This document shows, one piece after another, positions 57,501-64,000 of a stretch of DNA of 64,000 nt (its first letter is position 1; every line of letters begins with the position of its first letter). The translations under genes and the position numbers were made by a program. The DNA is from Alopecurus myosuroides (taxonomy: Eukaryota > Streptophyta > Magnoliopsida > Poales > Poaceae), in the NCBI GenBank assembly GCA_028641055.1, contig CM054057.1:583759158-583823157 (forward strand), read 5' to 3'. Below the pieces are notes generated by a model. It saw only the letters and a program-made list of their open reading frames with translations, made no database searches and was not told the origin of the DNA.

Positions 57501-60500
57501 ACCATACTAGTAGAAAATATTAGGATGCAAAAATAAGCAAGGTAATGCTACTCATGCTATTGTTTTCACACAAGTAAAAAATCTAGGGGTCAAGCACTCA
57601 TAAGAGCATCATCAAAATGCTACTGGTCCTATGAACACAACACAAAAATATGTGGCTACACAACCACAAATGGTTATGCCAAAAATTCCACACATGAGGG
57701 AATTTTTCCATAACATTCTCATAGTCATGACAAAGCTACTCATGCTTTTCTACCAATTCAAATGCAATCTAGCAGAGGTGATAACAACACAATATAAGTA
57801 CCAACATGGTACTGGATCCAATCAAAAATCCAAGTTCTTGCACATAAATTAATCACTCAAAAATGCTATGCAAATATTAACTAGAGAATAATCATATGTT
57901 AATAACAAAAATCCTATTTCTTCTCAACTCAAGTCCACACAATCTAACATGCTAAAATAGCTAAGTAACACTTAGAAAACAAGTTCACACAACTTGTACA
58001 TGCTAGGAAACAATATTGCAACACAAAAATATATCCACACAATTTAATTACCTAAAATGCCAAAATGGCAGAAACATGCATTTTAAAGATCTGTCCACCA
58101 AATTTTCTAGGATGCTCTAAAAATTAAACCAAGCTAGGTTTGGATAGTCCTAAACATGTAAAAGACCATCCAGTTGAGTTTGCATCAAAAATCATTTTTA
58201 ATAATTTTATAAAACTCACCAAAGTGCTCTCTGGTGTTTTACCAAATTGCATGCCATTTCAAAAATACTATGAATTTGGAAACAAGGTTAATTGCTCCTG
58301 TTAGGAAATTTCAAGGGATTTCCAATGCAATTGGCCTCACTTCATTCCGAGTTGTGAAATAAAAATGGTGCTCATTTTGGTGTTTCTGGTACCTGTTGCC
58401 AAATCATTTTTCATTTCCAAACTATTCATCCAAATGTAGATCTACAAGTTGGAGGTGGTTTAGATTTTGTTGGTTTACATCTGTAAATTTTATCTTGGTC
58501 AAATTCATCCTTTAGATAGGTTTTTATAGCCAAAAGTAAACACACACTTTCTGTAAAAATAAATAAATGGAAAAGCAACAGAGGGAGGGCCAGATCCACT
58601 TATTGGGCCGGCCTGGATCTAGATTCACCGCGGTGGGATCTAGCCACTGAGGCTGACTCGCGGGCCAGCCGTCCACGCGGGCAGCCACGCGGCAGAGGCG
58701 AGGCCCACGCGCAGTTTGACTGGTTCTGCGCGGGGTCAAGGCGAGGCGTCAGCACTGCGTCACCGCGACGTCACCGCCGGCGGGGAGACCTCCGGCGAGC
58801 TCGCAACCTGCGATTCCGGCCACCAAAATACGATTAAAACACGTCCAAACATTGCTCTCGTCGTGGGGATGCTAAAGAGGGCGGTCTCGTTTCCAGGGAA
58901 GGCCCCGGAGAGCGGCGGCGACAGCGACCGGACGCGAGGAAGGCTCGGTGGCGTTCTAGAGGGAGAGGGAGGGGGAAAAAGGGCGGCGGGGGTACGCCTG
59001 CTCACCACGAACGCAGAGGAGGAGTCGGTGAGGTCGGAGGAGGAGCGACGCGGCGGGAATGGCTCGCCGGAGCTCCGCCGGACCCGCAGAGAGGAAAAGG
59101 ATGGCGCGGCCACCTCGAGCCCTTCCGGCTCGATTCCTTCTGCAGCGAGGGCCTACTCGACGAGGTGGAGGCGATGGGCACAACGGCTACCGGCGGCGAG
59201 CACGGCAATGGCCTAATCGACGGTGAGCTTTTCTAGCTAGGGTTCGGTTTTTGGGCCTTCTTAGAGCAGAGAGAGAGGAGAGAGCTTGAGGGGGGGATAG
59301 AGGGAGCAAGGAGTAGACACAGCACATGGGGGGCCTCTTTATCCACCTCGAGTTGCTTCCAATCGAAGGCATGGCCTAGGGCTTCTATATCTACAGAGAG
59401 GCTAGAGGTAGAAGATGACTCGGATTGCATTTAGGTCCCTGGGTATTTACAAGTACATCCTTTTCTCTCTTTTCCTTCTCTGAAATAGGATGTTTTCACC
59501 AAGAAAACAAAGTAAAATTTTTAATTCCTTTTGCCCAAAATTCTAATTAGTTGAGATGCACAACATATGTGAAAATTGGCTCAATTGGAGAAACTTGATA
59601 ATTCAAAGTTGTTCAAATTTGAATTCTTACATAAATGGACATTGAATTTATTAGTCTACTTAGGAGTTTTCAAAAATGATAATTTTTGGCACACATTCCT
59701 TATTTGGTGTGTTCCTTATGTGGTATAAAATTCAAGTCATGTAGAGTTACTTCATAGAACAAACTTGTTCAAATTTCAAAAAGGTGCTGTCAAGAAAACA
59801 GGGGTTTTTGGCAACTTAAATTATTCAACAACTTTTTCCCTTTTGGTTTTCATCCCTATTTATGATATAGAGCATTTGTTATTTATTTCATGGCATTAAA
59901 AAGTTTGTAGAACAAACTTGTTCAAAATTCCAAATGTTGCTGTGGAGAAAAACCATGTTTTCAGGACTTTAATTGATTCAATTTTTGGTCTCCTCTTGTG
60001 TGTGTTCCTTATTTGATATAAGGAAGCAATGGTATTAATTTCAGCTCATTTGAAGAAAGTTTCCAATAGTAACTTGTTTTAGTTTTCTGTTTCTAGAAAC
60101 ATTGGAAATTCTAATTAATAAAGCACTTGGCTTTTCTTTAACAATGCTTTGCCAAAATATTTATGTGACTAGGGATAGCAAGTCAATTCTCTCCAATACT
60201 TTTGTTTTTAAGCTTGCAAGGTTGGAAAAACATTTGATAAGATTTTGGTGAAGCATTTAAGAATGCCTCTTTTCCTGATAATCTTTTAGGGAAATTTATT
60301 AAGTGTTTCCTCTTTCTTAACTTAGGCCTTGGAATAATATTCAACAAGTATGGGACTCATAAGATAGTTGTGGAAAACTCTTTGATCAATATTTACTTTA
60401 GAAAATATTGCCAAGGTCATTGGAACAATATGTTGAATATTTTTAGTTTCCAATTTCTTAGCCATGTAAGTTTATATAATTAGTTTGTTTAGTTGCACTC

Positions 60501-60581
60501 AAACAAACACAACCAAAGTTTATTGGTCAAGAAATTAGCAAAACAACTGTGTTATCAGGTATTCCAAAATTGGGATTGACA
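54518..60581 (-). repeat. Complete LTR of the second LARD-like element
   Basis: 6064 bp, TGTAAGG...TTGACA on the plus strand. More diverged from the first element's LTRs than those are from each other. It has only one copy (60418-60446) of the 29-bp unit that is doubled in the first element. Confidence 0.9.
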
Positions 60582-62912
60582 AGTCTTCCCCCCTTAAAAA
60601 GAATCTCGTCCCCGAGATTCGCAAGCGAGGACTAAGGGAGGGCCAACAAACACAATGTTAGTGTTGGAGTGCCGGTGCTTCCCCCCTTTGACTTTACTTG
60701 GGAGGCGGGGTACTCCCCTATATTAGCAAATTCACTTTAAAAAAAAGTACACCAGTACTGTTTTAGGTCCAAAACTTTTGTCTCCTAGTTTGAACAAAAA
60801 TTAAGGTTAGTGCAGAACTACCTGGAAATGTACCGTTAATTTCTGCAAGAGTTCCTAGCTATATCCCACATCTTACATAACACATATGGAGTGGTGTACC
60901 ACTCTCATAATAAGGTATATAAGAAGCTAAAAATATAGCTTGTGGGTGCAAAGGTTAGGTTGCTAAGGTAAAACAAACAGACAGAACAATAGCCACGGTA
61001 GTGGGTATTACTCACCACAAGCAACTATCACTTAATGTGTTCATGATTTTAGTTAGATGTTTTAGTTTCATAAGATACTCTTAAGCACAATCATAACACC
61101 AGTATAAACTCATGCTAAGGTAAAACATTTAAACAAAATCCAATAAGCAAGCAAATAACACCACAGATGAATAGACTATTTATTCACTAGGTTATTATTT
61201 ATTAGAGGTTTTGAAATCCATCAATCATGAACAATTAGCAAACAACCAGTAGCTAAAAATCAATGAATCCAATCATAAAGATACTCTAGAACCCCATCTT
61301 TACGCAAGATAAAACTCCTATTACACAGGCATAAAAAAACAGGACTGCACAAATAACACACTAGTATGAAAATTCTACCCAGCATGCTATAAGAGATAAT
61401 CATATCCTATACCATAGAACATGAAACTAAATAATTCATGGCATGAGAACAGAAGTAATAACTTCCTAAACATGCTATATCAACACATATACTCATAAAA
61501 TAAAAAGAGGGTAATACTAGAGCAAAAATCACCATTTTCTAGTGGTGAAACTAGTTTCACTCTAGAGAAGCAAACAATGCTATCATGATGTTTAAACTTA
61601 AACAAGCAAGTCATGAACATAAATTTACCTAATAACAGTACACCAATCCTACTCATGTTAGTAAGCACAAGCACCAGAGTAATTCTATGTATCAACCATT
61701 AAGCATGCAGAAATTCTTCTAGCAATTTCTGTTTTTCTTTAACCAATTACTAGCAAACAAGCAAGGTATAACTCACACAACCAGTAGCTATGCAATCAAT
61801 GAAAGGTTATACAAACCTTTTCAAAGATCCGTACACTCAATTTAAAATTATTCACAAACAATCTACCAATCAAGAGGAATTTATTTTATTTGCGAACAAT
61901 TTAATTTTAGCACATGATAGTGAAACATTTCTTAACATGATACCCCTAAGGAATATTATGCTAACAAAAGGATCACACCTAAACATATTAGTATTTAACA
62001 ATAATAAATAAACTTCTCACTTGCATAAGTGAAAAGAAACAATTATATTTTCCATGGTGGAAAATAGAAATCAATCACATAGTGAAACATGCTATTTTCA
62101 CACCTGTGTTGGTTGGGGATTTTCATCCTCAAGCCAAAATGAAATGGGACCAGTGGGTTATGGCCTACTAATACCAAGGAAAAATAGGTACTAAGCCTCT
62201 GGTTACTCATGAAATTTTTTGCATACAAGATAAAAATATAAGGCTATTTAATCTAGTGAAACAATACTAATGCATATTGATAGTAATACTTACACATGCT
62301 TTACTATTAAGAGACATGCAAGCTAACATAGGTAAAAGAATCAAAATAACATTACCTAAATGGTACTGGACTCAAGGAAAACATAGCACAAAATTTACTA
62401 CGAAAGTATACACGGATCTAGTTCTCACAATACTCCCAATTAATAAACTAGAAGGTAACAAATGCTATTTCATTTTTATTCGAGTTTCCAATCATGCACA
62501 CACTTTCTAGGGTAGATTTATTTTAAGAAAACAACATAATAACATGTACTAACAACTCCATATAAGTTAGGAAGCAAGATTGAACAAAACACAAATTTAT
62601 TTCAATCAAGAGCACACAAAGAAACAAAAACAGAAACTGTTGTTTTCTAGATCTATCATAACCATTCCATCGTTCACTTAATTTCTAAACACCGAATCTC
62701 ATAGTACTTACAATGTCTACTAAGATTTGGTTTCCAAAATAGATACACCCGATATCCTATTGACTAGTAAACGAATAGGTCATCATCTTATTATCTCGTG
62801 ACTTCTCCTTTTTACCAACTAGATTAAAAAGTGTCGTAAGTCACTTAATTTCTTGGTTTAGAAAGAGTTGTCAGTAGTTCGCATGCTTTGGTTAGGTGTC
62901 AACCTAAGATTA
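60582..62912 (-). mobile_element. Truncated core of the second LARD-like element
   Basis: Matches 12730 to about 15060 of the first element's core, including the polypurine tract and the GAATCTCG-TCCC-CGAGATTC hairpin (60601-60620). No coding sequence. It stops at CCTAAGATTAGA, inside the imperfect inverted repeat described for the first element. Confidence 0.85.
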
Positions 62913-64000
62913 GAACAATAGAAACAATGACTAAAAAGGAGTAATCCTATAGACATGTTTCTACTAAAAGTTTGCTATGCAAGCAAGCATAACAAGTAAA
63001 GTACTAAAATGCAAACAAGGAACCATGTTATCATAATGAGAATGAAAACATGTCCTCATGCAAGGATACACACATATCTACCAAACACAAGTTGGCAGGA
63101 AAAATAATTCAATACAAAAACTGCTAAGGAAACTAGTACTACTCACACATGAAGAATCAATGGATGTATTTCAATCAAGTAATTGAAATACAACCAGAGG
63201 GTCCATGTCATAAAAACAGGAGTGAAAAACATCTATACTTGCTATAACAAAAATATCCCATTTGATAAAACAATGCATCAATTTGCAGGGCAACTCCTAC
63301 ATACTAGTAGTAATGAAAAGGGCATTACTAGAGGAATAAAACAACATTCCAAAGATGGATTTTCCCTAGCAAGCCACACATGATTACAACCACTTACAAA
63401 CAGAAGTATACACATTTTCATTTAGTACTAAAATTCCCAAAGCAAAAATACAAGGCACTCAATAGTTAGATAACTATATAAAAGAAATGCATCTAGTGTG
63501 GGGGAAATAATGTTTCCACCAAAAATGCAATGACACCAGTGGGTGTTCCACTAGCATAAAAAAGCATTAAGAGGTCACAATGCCTCTGGTCATACTTGCT
63601 AAAAATTAACAAAAGACTAAACTAGCATCTAGTGCATTAACCATACTAGTAGAAAATATTAGGATGCAAAAATAAGCAAGGTAATGCTACTCATGCTATT
63701 GTTTTCACACAAGTAAAAAATCTAGGGTCAAGCACTCATAAGAGCATCATCAAAATGCTACTGGTCCTATGAACACAACACAAAAATATGTGGCTACACA
63801 ACCACAAATGGTTATGCCAAAAATTCCACACATGAGGGAATTTTTCCATAACATTCTCATAGTCATGACAAAGCTACTCATGCTTTTCTACCAATTCAAA
63901 TGCAAGCTAGCAGAGGTGATAACAACACAATATAAGTACCAACATGGTACTGGATCCAATCAAAAATCCAAGTTCTTGCACATAAATTAATCACTCAAAA
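62913..64000 (-). repeat. Partial LTR of the second LARD-like element
   Basis: Starts ACAATAGAAACAATGAC and is nearly identical to 56775-57862; I noticed about seven or eight single-base differences over roughly 1.09 kb. It continues past the window end. Confidence 0.85.

Larger units (their letters stand above)
54518..64000 (-). mobile_element. Second LARD-like element, rearranged and cut by the window edge
   Basis: Same family as 6634-22390, minus strand. A complete LTR at 54518-60581 is followed by the polypurine tract and hairpin (60582-60620) and core up to 62912. The core then switches directly into the middle of a second LTR (62913-64000 matches 56775-57862). The switch removes about 2.26 kb of that LTR, the primer-binding site and about 1.25 kb of core. 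The 5 bp left of the element are CCTTC (54513-54517). The right end lies beyond the window. Confidence 0.9.

Noticed and set aside
1..64000. tRNA, rRNA, riboswitch or bacterial-type operon
   Set aside because: None found by eye on either strand; the only tRNA-related signal is the retroelement primer site at 16299-16311.

Overview
The window is plant nuclear DNA from a grass, most likely a Triticeae species (wheat, barley, rye or Aegilops type). The reasons are small GC-rich exons in AT-rich surroundings, several kinds of small grass-type MITEs, monocot L1-type LINEs, Mutator-like elements, and a gypsy-derived retroelement family with LTRs of about 6 kb and a non-coding core. I see no bacterial-type genes, CRISPR arrays, tRNAs or rRNAs. 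Only two host genes look intact: a two-exon tetraspanin (26600-28136, +) and a single-exon IBH1-like atypical HLH gene (43833-44318, -). Almost everything else is mobile DNA or duplicated gene flanks.

Layout. 1-1644 is unassigned. 1645-6110 (copy A) and 22678-27628 (copy B) are a tandem duplication of the tetraspanin promoter, first exon and part of the intron. Copy A has no second exon, so it is a dead partial gene; copy B is complete. Each copy also holds an older internal duplication of the promoter region. The two copies act as filled and empty sites for each other: three MITEs are unique to A (4171-4442, 4446-4751, 5645-5917), and a Stowaway (23806-23965) plus a 1.2 kb Harbinger-like element (25125-26330) are unique to B. 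A 15.8 kb LTR retroelement on the minus strand (6634-22390, target duplication GCGGC, no coding core, LARD-like) sits in the spacer between A and B.

28541-33236 holds degenerate tandem copies of the 3' flank of the IBH1-like gene, followed by a promoter copy with no gene behind it. This suggests a former IBH1-like cluster that shrank to the single gene at 43.8 kb. The orphan promoter was hit by two 5'-truncated LINE tails and by a Mutator-like element with TIRs over 400 bp and a perfect 9-bp target duplication (33237-35629). That element carries a Myb/SANT-like gene fragment. 36304-43222 holds an ORF1-only LINE, then a LINE-related element whose tail is split by a second Mutator-like element (39434-43173). 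The intact IBH1-like locus follows with its promoter (43223-45235). Next come a nearly full-length LINE (about 45620-52561) with an uninterrupted 1188-residue ORF2, an unassigned stretch, and a second member of the long-LTR family (54518 to beyond 64000). That second member lost its primer-binding site through an LTR-to-core junction at 62912/62913.

The two genes show no functional link. The main interest is the layered, datable history of duplication and insertion, and the 3' terminal hairpin with compensatory changes shared by three LINE tails. I did not find a new defence or metabolic system.
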